Source: Dicaeum eximium
Lineage: Eukaryota; Chordata; Aves; Passeriformes; Dicaeidae
Direction of reading: 5' to 3'
Length of the DNA stretch: 64,000 nt
NCBI GenBank assembly: GCA_013396995.1
Contig: VWZP01008548.1
Location: forward strand, 558,001 to 622,000
The translations under genes and the position numbers were made by a program. Positions 22,885 through 34,714 of the stretch are shown one piece after another (the first letter of the stretch is position 1; every line of letters starts with the position of its first letter). The notes below the pieces were generated by a model. It did no database searches and was not told where the DNA came from. It was given only the letters and a program-made list of their open reading frames with translations.

Positions 22885-23700
22885 AAACTTCTTAATTGTC
22901 TTACCTGCAGAATTCTCTGCTTAGTTACATGCCTGCCAATTTCTATCTGCATTGGTGCTAGGAAGCACAAATGGCCCAGCCTCTAAACCTACTAATCTGA
23001 CAGTCTGACCCCTAAAAAATCAATGTGATAATCTATAGCTTGCTGCCTTTTGCTTCAGCTGTCTGTTGCATGCTTTGATGAATATCTGCCCTGCAGGAAA
23101 AACATATGAAAAGCACATCATGTGCAACTGGTTTGAACTGTTGTGCAACCATGGGACACCGAGCCACTCTGGGGAAAAAGTTAAAATGAACTACAGTAGA
23201 TAAATGTCAATTTCACGGGTTTTGACATTGTATTATATTATATTTAAATTAAAGGGAATGCAATCCTGGTTTCTTCCTGCTCTGAGCCTGCTGGTTTTTT
23301 CCTTTCAGAAGATTCTGATAAAATGCATGATCGTCCTCTGCTATGGCTCACAATTCCTCTTTGGTGAAGACAGCAGGGTTTACATGATAAAATTTTAATG
23401 ACCACGGCCCTGCATGGCAATGTGAGGTATCAATGCATTTTCAATAACGCTAGGCATCTGCCAGGACTGGCATCAGGTGACGTTCCTGCTGCTGAATGCT
23501 GCATGGCCTAAAAGGCAGGCGTTGTGGGGATGGAGGCAGCACCAGGGAAAGCGCCATTATAATGCAGCAGTCGTACGGATGAAATGGAGATTTATGAATC
23601 TCTGCCAGAGAAACTATATTGTGGACTGCAAATTAAAATGGGGGCTTAACACACAGTGAACTACATGCTAGAGAGGCTGATTTTTAGATTGTCCTGTCTA
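22885..23700. other. Candidate conserved non-coding element
   Basis: A high-complexity block with CpGs retained in an AT-rich setting (AAGCGCCATTATAATG, CAGTCGTACGGATG, ATAACGCTAGG, GGTGACGTTCC). It holds homeodomain-like ATTA cores, a CRE-like TGACGT (about 23478), E-box-like CAACTG and CATGTG, and a perfect 13-bp palindrome at 23113. The frames at 23204-23398 and 23477-23659 are short and lack motifs. This texture resembles vertebrate developmental enhancers, but conservation cannot be seen from one sequence. Confidence 0.35.
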
Positions 23701-25150
23701 TTCAGGTTCAGGCAGCTGTAGAGACCACCCCTCGATAGGCAATCCCAAGCTCTCCATGAAACCCAGACATTCTAGGTTTGAAAAGGCAATGCCAAAGCTT
23801 TCATAGTCACAGCAAAAAATAAGTACTCCTCAGTTGCTCCAGCAGGCATTTTACTTGCAGTTTACTATTGTAGTATGGTGACTAGGACATGGTGGCTTCA
23901 TTCTCAGATGTAATTCCAATGCCTTCCATGGAGACACTTCAGTTTTAATCCTCTGCAAGCCATAGTGCCTTAAAAGCTCAAAGAACCCCATTTTGGTCTC
24001 TGAATTACTGCTGCTGTTCATGACTCAATCTTCTCAGATTTGCCACTGCACACTGGGAATACTTCCACCTGAACCATCAAATCCAAATATTTCAAATTGT
24101 TTACTATGTTTTGGTGAGCAGTTTTTTGAAATGTCCTCAAGGACGAAAAAAACCCCACAATTTTTAATTAAAATAACTAGATCATAAGATGCGAAAAAGT
24201 TTTTAAAAACTCACAGGAACAGCACACCTGCCCCAAAACCTGTATGGTAAAGTGATAAATCTCGCTTTGCACTATCCCTCTGCATATGCCAGTGTTTCAA
24301 GTAGGATGCAATACAACCTGTAAGACTGATCTTGAAATATATTCAAATATGCAACTGGTATATCCAATAACTAGTGTTTTCCCAGAAAAAGATAAATGCG
24401 TAGCACTTTTTCTTATAGACCACGAATCCAACACAATTATTTCCTTTCCACCCATCTAAACAAAAAGTTGCACATAATAAAACACAAAATAAACGTACTC
24501 ATCACATATCTCAATTTGTCTGAGAGGCTCACTCCCTGCATTCTTTATTCTATTTTATATTTTTTTGGAAACTGGCTTACATCCTTAAAAAAGGGTAATT
24601 TGTCTTAGCCTTCCTACCCTTCCAAAAAAAAAAAATCCTCTTGATTGTCCTGAAACAGGAAAAAGAATACAAATTAACATTCCTTTCTGCTTATTTGTAC
24701 AATTTAAAATGATAAAATTCACTTCACACTTCAAAACTCTACAAGGACACTTTGCCTCAAGTGAAAGTAGCTCCACATGGACCGCTTTGTGCTTGTCTAA
24801 TGTGTAAATGTGGTGTTTTATGTTGAAGTAAGTTTCAGCAACTATCCTGTGCATATACAGTACCTCAGCTCTGACTGGAGCCCCGCAAGTGCCGTGCCCT
24901 AAGGCGTGCCATGGGCCATGAGTCACACGGCAAGCAAAGTGTTTCTTTCCTGTGGGCTAACTGCAGTGGTGCTGCAGAGAACAGAACATATATTCTAGAC
25001 CTGCCAAAGAAATATGTTCCAGAAAACACAGCATTTTTTTTCTGGAAGGCAAAAGGATAACACACTTTGTAGTCTTTTTCTTTTTTTTTTAGTGTTTCAG
25101 TCACATTTCAAAGCACACAAAGTTCTACTACAAAGTTCTGGGTAAGGGAT
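23701..25150. other. Non-coding stretch
   Basis: No gene or repeat recognised. The 113-codon minus frame at 24585-24926 and neighbours have no familiar domain. Confidence 0.5.
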
Positions 25151-25162
25151 CTGTTCCTTGAT

Positions 25163-25837
25163 TTATTCACACTTTTCCACGAACACTTTCTGTTGGCTTT
25201 CCCAGAATAGGAATATTAATGACAGCACACCACCATCTTCCCACAAGTGGTGAAGCAGTGCTGACAAATCACATATGGGCATGACACTATGAATAAGGCT
25301 CCACAAAGACTGGTACCAGGCAGCACAGAGCACTACTAATACACAGTGTAACAATGACAGCCTGAACCAGATCTCCTCAAGGAAAAGCAAGACAACAGCA
25401 ATTTTCCAACTCCTGGAGGTGGCAGAAAGGTACCAGATCATTTCATGGCAGCTGGAACTGATCATCCCAATGTCTCTTGACTTAGTCACATACAACTGCA
25501 ATTTCAGTAGTGTATGCCACTGTGCACTCAGGAAAGGGAACACAAGTGAAACACTGCATGGTGTGACGAGGAGATGCATCCTACCCATAACCACCATTTG
25601 CACAACAGCCCTGCCTGTGCCCAGCTCTCCTGCCACTTGTCCAGACCTTGGGCTGATGCCCAGCATGGCCTCTTCCAGCCTCCAGCAGAGGCCTGATGCC
25701 CAGGGCTCAGGCTGCTCCTGAAGTGCTCTGGTTGCCAAAAACCTGCCCTGCCCTCCCTGAGAGGACAACTCCAGCTGCCAGCCCCAGCCCACAGCAGGCC
25801 ACTGTCCCAGGCAGCAGCCAATTCCAGAGTACTGCAA
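25163..25837 (-). other. Longest open frame in the window, in a GC-rich island; unlikely gene
   Basis: A 224-codon minus-strand frame. Its first third lies in the GC-rich 25.55-25.82 kb segment and is rich in Gly, Trp and Gln; the last third is hydrophobic (LLHCVLVVLCAAWYQ, then SLIFLFWES) and could read as membrane-like. No domain was recognised. Overlapping frames of 97-100 codons occur in other registers, which suggests a lack of stops from base composition rather than selection. It may be an unrecognised LTR or other repeat, or a remnant of a GC-rich element. Confidence 0.2.
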
Positions 25838-25878
25838 ATATCTGTTTAAATGCCAGTGACTGCAAATATCTATTTAAA
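25831..25878. repeat. 20-bp direct repeat, 28-bp period
   Basis: ACTGCAAATATCTGTTTAAA at 25831-25850 recurs at 25859-25878 with one change (G to A), separated by TGCCAGTG. Confidence 0.85.
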
Positions 25879-25899
25879 AAGGCAAGAAAATGGTCAAGA

Positions 25900-28800
25900 T
25901 TTGGGTAGTAAACCAAAAATGCTCTTCTTATAGTTTATGACAGATTTATTATATCTAGTTTTGCAAGTCGAACTATTCAGCTTCTAAATGCCCAAAGTAA
26001 TGCTAGGTAAATCCAAGTGTGATTTTTTTTTTAAGTGCTCTGGTTGATTTGTTTCCCGGAGTAAAGCTCCTCACCGAGATGAAGGCTGCTTGTACACAAG
26101 CACCTACACCATGCATCTGTAATCATACCCTGTAAATGGCATCAGCAAAAGAAAGGAGTGACATTTTTTTCCTCTTGATCACAACAGAATAAACAACATT
26201 TTAAAGGTTAAATTATTCAAATTCTACAGTTACCAGTAAAAAAACCCAACATCTTTTCTGTACCTTCAGATTTCTTACATCCAATTATTTTGATTTTTTT
26301 TTATCCTGTTCCAGGCTTCCAGACTATTGCTGCTTAAGGGGCAAAAATAAAAATTGTGTTGTAACTAGAGGCAACTCATTTACTTCCACTGATAGCTACA
26401 GCTCCAAATACAAGTCTTTCAGCTCAGCTCAGAGAAGTTAGATGAACTACACAACAAGTTAGTAAAATGTAAACAGACAACACCTAAACGCTTATCACAA
26501 AGCCTTGTGCACTAAAAAAGGCCTACTTCTGTGTCAGCTTTAACTATTTAAGGTCAGACAAATGTCAGGGGAAGAAATATTAAATTGTACTTAAAACAGT
26601 TTCTAAACAGCTTAAGAAAAAGTGAAAATAAAATTAGGGAATTCAGTTTAAAAACCAGTTTTAGTTGTCATAAATCCCTGCAAACCCACTGTTGTTTATG
26701 CAGCCACAAACTTGATGGAATCATACTGTATCAAAGCAAGAAAAAATCTGACCTTCAATTACAGAAGAGAGTATGGTGTTCAAAAAGCATCATATAATTT
26801 TAAGATTTTAATGATTTTTCTTTTTCTGATGTTGTCTTTATAGATAAAAAATAGAACAAAATTAAACAAGGGGTTCTGTGAAGCAGCTTTGTGTTTCAGT
26901 TCTTGTGCAAGAACTGAACACAAAGACTCTCTTTTCCTTAGAATATTTCCCATTGATCCCTTACAGCCCAATTCCTCTGCCTCCCAGAAGCACCCCTGCT
27001 GATTATCTTCCTGCCTCTAGGTTTGATTTTGCATAGATTATCCAAAATGCAGGTTTATGCATGAAAAACTACTCTTATCTTAAAAAAAAAAAAAAAAAAA
27101 AAGAGTTTGAGACCTGAAAAACAGCGGAGTATGACAATCCCAATCATTCTGTCTATTCCTTTTTGATGAATGAAAGCTATACATTTACATCCAGGCCTTT
27201 TAATCCAGATCATTAGTTTACCCCATTTTCTGATGCTGCTCCATTTCTAAGGCTGTAACACCATTAATTCTTCCATGGTTATGAAAAATAACTAGAAGGA
27301 AACAGGGGAATGAGACATCCGTACTATGTAAAGTAACATTATGACTGAGCTCATAAAAGAAATGCTGACTGAGGAATTTAAAGTTTTTCAAAACTTTTGA
27401 TCTTGTTTATACATGTGAAGGTTTGATGTGGAAGTTAGATGTCAGCTCCTCAGAAACACTTCTCAAGACAAAAATAATAAAACCAGACCTCCTGTTGAAA
27501 CATACTCAATGATAACCAACAACTTTCTGATCTTGAAGAGAACATCTTGCAAGTGTCTTGCATGTAATATTATCTTATGCCAAGCAGCCCTACTTTTTCT
27601 TATCATTATATTTTTGTCATAGAGGAGTGTTTGGTTTCACAAATTTGACAAAAAAAGAAAGTTGCTGAAATAGATGTTCAGTAAGCCTTATTAGAACAAC
27701 TACCCTGTTATATTTGCATTGCCCATGGTCCTGAGAAAACATGCTGTTTTGTGAGGACCCATTTGCAATTTATGTATAACAATTACTCTTTTCATTTGGG
27801 ATAATCATAGTTATTAGTAAGCAGATCCATAATAACCCCTTTGTATTTAACTCTGAGCTCTATACTCAGCTAAAGAAAATCTGAGCCTGTAATTTCAAAT
27901 ATTTCTAGATCTAATTTGTTTTCTGTACCGATTACTTTTAACCTTGGTTGCAAATTACGAATAGGAAAAAAAAAATTAAGCATTATATGCACAAAAGAAT
28001 CTTAATGCAAATTCATAGAGTTTTTTGCTTCTTGTGATGATACAGAGGCATAAACCGAGATCCAGTATCTAACTGGATTTGTTAAAAACTGAATAATCTT
28101 ATTTTATGATATTGTCCTGATGATAATAGACAAATGATATTTGAAACACTTCACCATTAAAAAGATGCTGGTAGTCTTTGTTTATAACAAAAGAACCTTT
28201 TTATGTATGCAAAATTCCAGCAAATAAGGTACAGTATTGATCCTATATAGCAAAAGAATGACTTGTGTGTATCGTTCCAGTGGTGACAGGAAGGGCTTTG
28301 AAAACGGCATCATTATGGAATTGTTCTGGGTTTGTGGGCTTGAGGAGGGGGTGGGGAAGAGGTTGTACTTATTTTTAAAGAGAAATCCAGAGAGAGTCTA
28401 GATATGCCACATGTGAACAAAAATTGTTGTTCAAATGTCACTCATGACCTGACACTGAAGGGAAAGGCTGACATAAATTTTAATGCATACAGAAAGCATA
28501 CAGAAGCATATCTTACTTTCAACTACTTTATTAGTATTTTTTATATGCAGAGAGGTTCAAAATGAACTCCTACCACCAGTCAGAGTTTTCCTACTGAACC
28601 CTTCATCCATAGCAAGTAGTGGAAAAGATTCATTATGCTTTCACAGAGTAACACAAAACAAATGTTCAAAAATCAGAAAAGATTACATGACAATTTATTC
28701 CTATTTGCAATGTTAGCATTCTGACTTTGGCCAGACATTCAAATAAATTTGTGTATGTGTTTTTAAAATATCACTACCTGATAAAAGCAAAGTATGGCAC

Positions 28801-31800
28801 TACATTAGCAGCAGAGTATTTTTAAGATCTAATGGGTTTCTATATTCAGAGATATATTAACCCCATGTGTGAATCACACATTACAGGGAAATAAGGTGAG
28901 AAACCTTCTGTAAAAATGTAAAAAATGTTAGTGATAACAAACTAGATGCAGAAGTTCTTTAATGCCAATGAACAAAGAAAAAAACAGTAGAGAATTAAAA
29001 AAAAAGAAAAAGTGGCATAAGAAAAAAACACATGGGAAATTAGAATATTTCTCAGTGTGCTGGAAAACCACAGTTCTCCAGTGAAGGTAATTAACTATAT
29101 TATGTATTTGGCTAGTATATTTTTTGTTTTTTAGATTTCTTGAAGTCAATGGGCTTTCCCTAAAGGCTCCATAAAAGGGATGAGTTTTGAAGAGTTATTT
29201 GATTGAAGACAAAAGATGGGGATTTAACTCTGGAGAAGTGTACAGAAGTTAACAGTGAGATCCAGAATAAAAGGCCAGAAGGAGAAAACTATTAGGGCAA
29301 AACAGAGGAAAAGAGATCAGTTCTAGACATCCTTAGTAAGAGAATTAGAGAAAATTCAACCTACAAAAATAAGCAGCTGCAGAGCTCAGAACAACTTTGA
29401 AGGAGATGGTTTTCAGTCTAATATAAGGTACATTTGCATTAATAGGAGGTTTTTTGGTTTTTTGGTTTTTTCCATTGACTCCATAGGATTTCTGATCAGA
29501 CTATATGAATTTCACCTTGGTGATCTGAAGGCATTTTTTTCTTTAAGTTATGCAAACAGAAACACAGCACAGGGTATGTCAAATATAACTCTAAATAATC
29601 TAAATTGTGCATCTGTGGTTGTGTTGTCCAACCCACAGTCCATATTGCCCATCAAAGAAAAGTGATAAATTAATGCCCTGAAAACTTCAAAATTAGTACA
29701 TACTAAGTGCAGAATTACTCTTTTCTTTTCCAAGCACAGATCAGCAAGCAGAGTTTGCTGAAAGTCACTGGTGCCACTGCAATTTCAATCTGCTAAAGTT
29801 GCCTCACAGGAATTCAGTGAATCACAAATTAACATAAAGAACAACAACTCTCCACGTAATCCAGACTGTATTTTCTGTGTATACAGATAGTTAAATCCTA
29901 TTTAAATTGACAGCATTTATGACACACAACCTTATACAGTCAAATGAACTACCCATATACTAAAAAAGTGAAAGTACTTCTTTTTCCTGAGAGTTGTGTA
30001 GGCACTATCCCATCCAAATTTAGGTTGGGTATACTAGAATTCTAATAGCTGGTAATCTGAAGTGCTCATTAGGGATATACAAGAATTCATTACCTAAGTG
30101 TGTCTAATTCAACCATATTTTCCCCTTGAATGAAGCCTGCCTTAGTGGAAATTAGTGATCTAGCCCACCCACTTCCAATACTGTTGGCACTTTCAGTTTA
30201 CATTTGAAATTTTTTTTTTTAGAATTCTAAAAATTACTTTCTCTGTCTTCTCTTCTGATCTCCACTGGGTATTTATATGCAGCAAGCATAATTATTCTTT
30301 TAGCAAGCTAGTGAAAATTGAACCCTTATAAGCAAAGAAAGGAGGGTAAGGAAGCAAGGAACAGGAAGAAAATCTGGTTTAAAGTGAACTTATCACAAGC
30401 TTACTGGAGTATAAGCAGAAGGCAACTACATATTGGAATATTGCAGCACACTTTTAGGAGGTGGTGACATTTGGCTCATGCTTAATGAAAGCTGAGGATG
30501 GGTATTTTATTGATTTGAATGAGGAGTGTATCTACTGGAAAATACTAAAGCAACGACTTTGGCAAGATGTCTTGTTTCAAATAGCGAATCATCTGATCCT
30601 AAAATTCCAGTGTCACTGACAAGCAGAGATGATCTTGTGTGGTAGGGCTCACAATACGATACACACTATACACCCTGAGCTCTGATTTTCATATACATCA
30701 CATCTGCATTTGTTTTCTCACCAACAAAATAACTGCTGGTATACCACCCTTCTGTCTACTTTTATTGAAAACTTCCCAAGGCTTTGCCCTCTCAAGAGCT
30801 GTAAATACTCAACCCAAAGTGAAGCAAATAGTAGATAAGATATCTAAGGGAAATCCAACAATGTAACATTTTCCTACCTTCATACAGTCAAAGCACTCAG
30901 GGCCTGAGAGCTAGCAAATCCTGCTGAGTAATGTACAGATGCACTGCTCCAACAAAGGAAGGGGCTGTGAAGAGCCTTTTCCCACAAACCTGAGAAAAGC
31001 ACTGAAAAGAAGCCTATTCCAATCAATGACCAAATACAGCCTATGAAGCAAGAGCTGCCAAAGGCCACAAACGTTTCTACAGAGCCCCCAAAGACAGCTC
31101 CTGACAGGACAAGCCTGGGATGCATACATTTAATTTTTGAAAAAGATTCTGTGAAACCACCTGTCCTGTGCCGGCATGTCTTTAACAGCTCTCCTCACAC
31201 TCTCTAACACAACCTGAACAGTTTGCATAGTGGCAAGTTTTCCTACTCAGAGTGTCCTTTCACAGCTAATACCTCTTGAAGAAGAGGCCACTATAAATCT
31301 CATAAAAATTTCACTCCACAGAAAAAGCTGACAGTCTCAGCTGTCTAATTAGAGCAAAGAAAGGCTACTTTCAATAGCTAAAATGTCAGCAGCATAATTC
31401 CACAATAGTTTTAGCAGACAAAGGTATTCTGTATGACTGAAACTTCCTGAAACTGTTTTTTTTTTAGTGTCTGTGAGCTGTGGTTTGTTTGGCAGAATAT
31501 AAACCGAAACTTGTGCACCACAGGTGAGAAAGATGACAGGCAGAAGTTAATGGATTCCTTCATCTATCAATACTCTTTTGTCATTATAGTCCCCTTCTGC
31601 CAACAATAGCAGTCTAAAATAATTTGTAACCTGTTGCTAGAGAAAGCACGAAGAAAATGCTTCATGGTACTTCTCTCCAAACCCCCTTGCCCCTGAAATG
31701 GAACAAACAAAATGTGGATTATTGTAAGAGTGTGTGTGTTTTGCACACAGCAGCCACAGAAAGCAGAATTACTGCAAGCCTGGTGGGAGAGTACAATAAA

Positions 31801-32300
31801 AACAAATCAGAATGAATGAAAGCACTGTGGTTAATACATAGAGGTGGAATCCAGAGTGAAAGGTTAAGAGGTGAGAGCTTAATGGTTATTGTCCTATCAT
31901 ATTTTAAGAGCCTGATCTTCATTTTTCCAAGATATATTAGTGCCAATAAACACAGATCCGTATTTCTAACCTTGACACTTATGAAGATGTTGTGTATTAG
32001 TAATTTGGCAGAACAAGCCCCAAAATAACAAAGCCTGTTTTGTAAGAACATTGTGTAAAGTGAAGGTTAAACAAATTTCTTTATTTTACAGGTTTCCTGC
32101 CTGTCAGCAAATGGTGCAACAGAGATCCAAGTGGAATCACACTGCTAAACAGATATGATCACATCATGTGATGAGAAATGGAAAAATAATTTAACTGAGG
32201 AGAAGGGGGAGTATGACTTATCAGCAGTAAATCAGTAACTGAGTTGGGAGTCTTTAATCACCACTTTGAGAAGCACAGTCAGTTGCAGGCAGAAAAACTG
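25900..32300. other. AT-rich non-coding DNA
   Basis: About 6.4 kb with no recognisable gene. Landmarks are an A21 run at 27082-27102, a GGTTTTTT triplet tract at 29450-29472, and short frames (27428-27622, 28483-28716, 30639-30866, 30880-31129, 31719-32051) that show no domain and no splice context. Confidence 0.5.
27082..27102. repeat. A21 homopolymer
   Basis: An uninterrupted run of 21 A. No poly(A) signal stands directly upstream and no flanking duplication was noticed. Confidence 0.9.
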
Positions 32301-32308
32301 TCCTGCCA

Positions 32309-32345
32309 AAAATAAAATAAAAAAAAAAAGAGAGAGAGAGAAAAA
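32309..32345. repeat. A-run plus (GA)n tract
   Basis: AAATAAAATA then a run of about 11 A, then (GA)6 and A5. Its structure is close to that of the tract at 41532-41572. Confidence 0.85.
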
Positions 32346-33029
32346 CGATTTAAATAAATATGAAGATGCCACAACATATCATAGCCAGAAAATATTATTT
32401 TACTGAATAAATGCTGGATTTGGCAGTCAAAATGGTTTCAGTATAAATGAAAGTTTGAATAGCTTTGGAATAGGTGTGCAGCTTTGTCAAGCAAAGAAGA
32501 TAACACCACAAAACAGAAAAAAAATGACAGGAAAGTCACTGAAAAGTGACATTTTCCTCATTACTGCAAGTTCTATTCATCTTCCCTGAGGAGTTCCTCT
32601 AACTGTATATTCATTGACCCCAACAAATATTTGGGTTTATGTCTGCTGCATAGATGAACTGCTGATGATTCCAAAAGAGTGTTTTAAGAACTCCCATAAG
32701 GGCAGTTAGTCATGCCAGGGGTGTTCTGTCAAGGAGCCTGGAAACTGGAAGTGCTGAGAGGCCAAATTCTTCCTGTACTTGCCTCTCATTCTGCAGTGGG
32801 GACTGCCTGAAGCATCCCAATTGCTATCAGAGCCACAGATCCTAAAACCCAAAGTAGTTGATCACTAAACTGAAGTTGCTGGCCTGTCAAGAATGCCAGC
32901 TTCACTGAGCAACTGCAGGGAGCCCATTTAAATTCAGAACAATATGTGCCAGCACCCTCAAAACTCTTTTTTCCTTTTTCTCATTTTTGATTCAGCAAAT
33001 TGCAAAAGGGTTGGGTTTTTTCCCATCCA

Positions 33030-33072
33030 TCTTATCATTTGAGAAAACTGAATGTTTTCTCAAATGATAAGA
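33030..33072. repeat. Perfect hairpin: 19-bp stem, 5-nt loop
   Basis: TCTTATCATTTGAGAAAAC (33030-33048) is followed by TGAAT (33049-33053) and the exact reverse complement of the left arm (33054-33072). No mismatch occurs in the 19 pairs. Pairing stops abruptly at both ends (A29 against C73). The stem is shorter than a usual pre-miRNA and there are no flanking terminal repeats. A plus-strand frame (33000-33281) runs through it but carries no known domain. See the findings for interpretations. Confidence 0.95.
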
Positions 33073-34375
33073 CTCCCAAATCTGGATTTGTTTTTTTTTT
33101 TTTAGTAGTCTCCAGTGTTACAGTCTATTTAAATCAAATGATAGAGCTTTCAGCTCTACCTTTTGGAACTCTTATGGTTTCCTTCACACATTTAGTCTAT
33201 CCTTGGTGTGCATTATTTGCATTTTTAGATCCTATTTATTCCCCATTTTCCATGAAAAAAGAAATCGATCTTGCCATCTGAGAGTTAGAATACCAGTTGG
33301 TTGCTTTGCTGGTTTTTATACAGTACATGCGGCTCTGTGAGAGGCTTAACTGATGAAGCTCAGTTTAATATGGCTTTATGTCTGGCATTTCAATTATCCC
33401 ACGCAAGCTCTGTTTTTCAAAGCTTAGGGGGTTCATCAGCTCTCTCTTGTGAGGATTCAGATGTCTAAAAGTATAGTTTATATACTGTATAAAGTATGTA
33501 CATCTCATCTCTGACAAATTTGTCATACCTATCAGACGGCAGATAAAACATGCTCGGTGCCTGGGAGATCAGTGCATTACCAATTACAGAAGGTAGAAAG
33601 AGATTATAAATGTCAACTAAATGTTTTTCCTTATTAGTACATTCTTACCAAACAATTCTAGTCCTGCTAACCTAATCTCCAGATTCCGAAATATGCTCCC
33701 ATGCCTGTTTCCCTGTACACTACCACGTTTTACCCTAAGTCCTTGAAGCAAGACTAGTTTCTGCTTTCTGTCTAAGTGAAGCTTTCACCTTTCCTTCACT
33801 GCAAGAAATTATTACTTCTGATTCTATTAAAATGCATTTTATGTATTTTTCAGGCAGGATTATTGTCTGTAAGATTAATATGCACCTCCAGTTTCAGAGG
33901 TCATACTAGCTTTTTAAAAAGAACCAATTTCTCTTTTGGTCATTTATCAAGAATAATACAAGGTAATACATCTAACCTGAAATAAACAGTGAAAAGAAAA
34001 TCTGTAAGACTGTAACTGTCTACAAATACAGCTTTGCCTTTACAAACAATCTGTATTTTTTCCCTGAATTTAATTTTATTACTAAATGCAGTGGTCATGC
34101 AATCTGGAATCCACGAGGCATTAAAAGATATACACAAATTTCAAACAATATTTTTAAAAGTATTTGCCTTTAATTATGTGAGTTTTGTTATCCTGAACAA
34201 TATAATCGTATTTCATACGACATTTGTATCTTTTGATTGTCAAAAAGGATATGAAAATCCATTTTCCACTGTGTTGGAAGTGACAACTCTAATAAGTAAA
34301 TATTTACTGTGGGTAAATATTTTTGTCTGACCATAAAAATGATTTTAAAAAAATAGATTTGGGGCTTTCTTGCAG

Positions 34376-34708
34376 GTTGAAAAAATTTGGTATCTGTTGT
34401 ACAGCACACATAAACCACAGAGTAAAAAATCTGCAGTGAGGGCTGGCAAGCTGAAGTGTTTCTTAGACACTGTGCATGCATGTTCCCTGTCTTACTGCAA
34501 TGACCTTATGATCCCTGATGCCAAGTGCTCAAGTCCCAGCTGTGGATTTAAACTCAATCTCGTTTTGAGTTTCCATTCTGTTGGCAGCAGAGTCATTCTT
34601 CACTGCACTGCTCAAGCCAGAAAAGGCCTCCTGACTCAGAGGCAGACTCAGATAAGCAGTGGCTATAAGAGAAGTTGTAATTGCACAAGGTCTTTCTTTC
34701 CCCAGCAG
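34376..34708 (+). other. Open 333-nt segment between splice-like signals; candidate exon
   Basis: GGGGCTTTCTTGCAG precedes 34376 and CAG|GTATAA follows 34708, so the segment would be an internal exon of exactly 111 codons, open in phase 0. The product would hold several Cys (CFLDTVHACSLSYC, then KCSSPSC) and a basic C-terminal part. I recognise no family. The acceptor tract is short and the donor lacks the usual G at +5. It could equally be chance. Confidence 0.2.
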
Positions 34709-34714
34709 GTATAA

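Noticed and set aside
32735..32830. GAGGCCAAATTCTTCC as part of an old amniote repeat
   Set aside because: Only one short phrase resembles the remembered consensus; the rest does not follow.
33000..33281. 93-codon plus frame across the perfect hairpin
   Set aside because: Starts at a non-ATG codon, contains the palindrome and a T-run, and has no recognisable domain.
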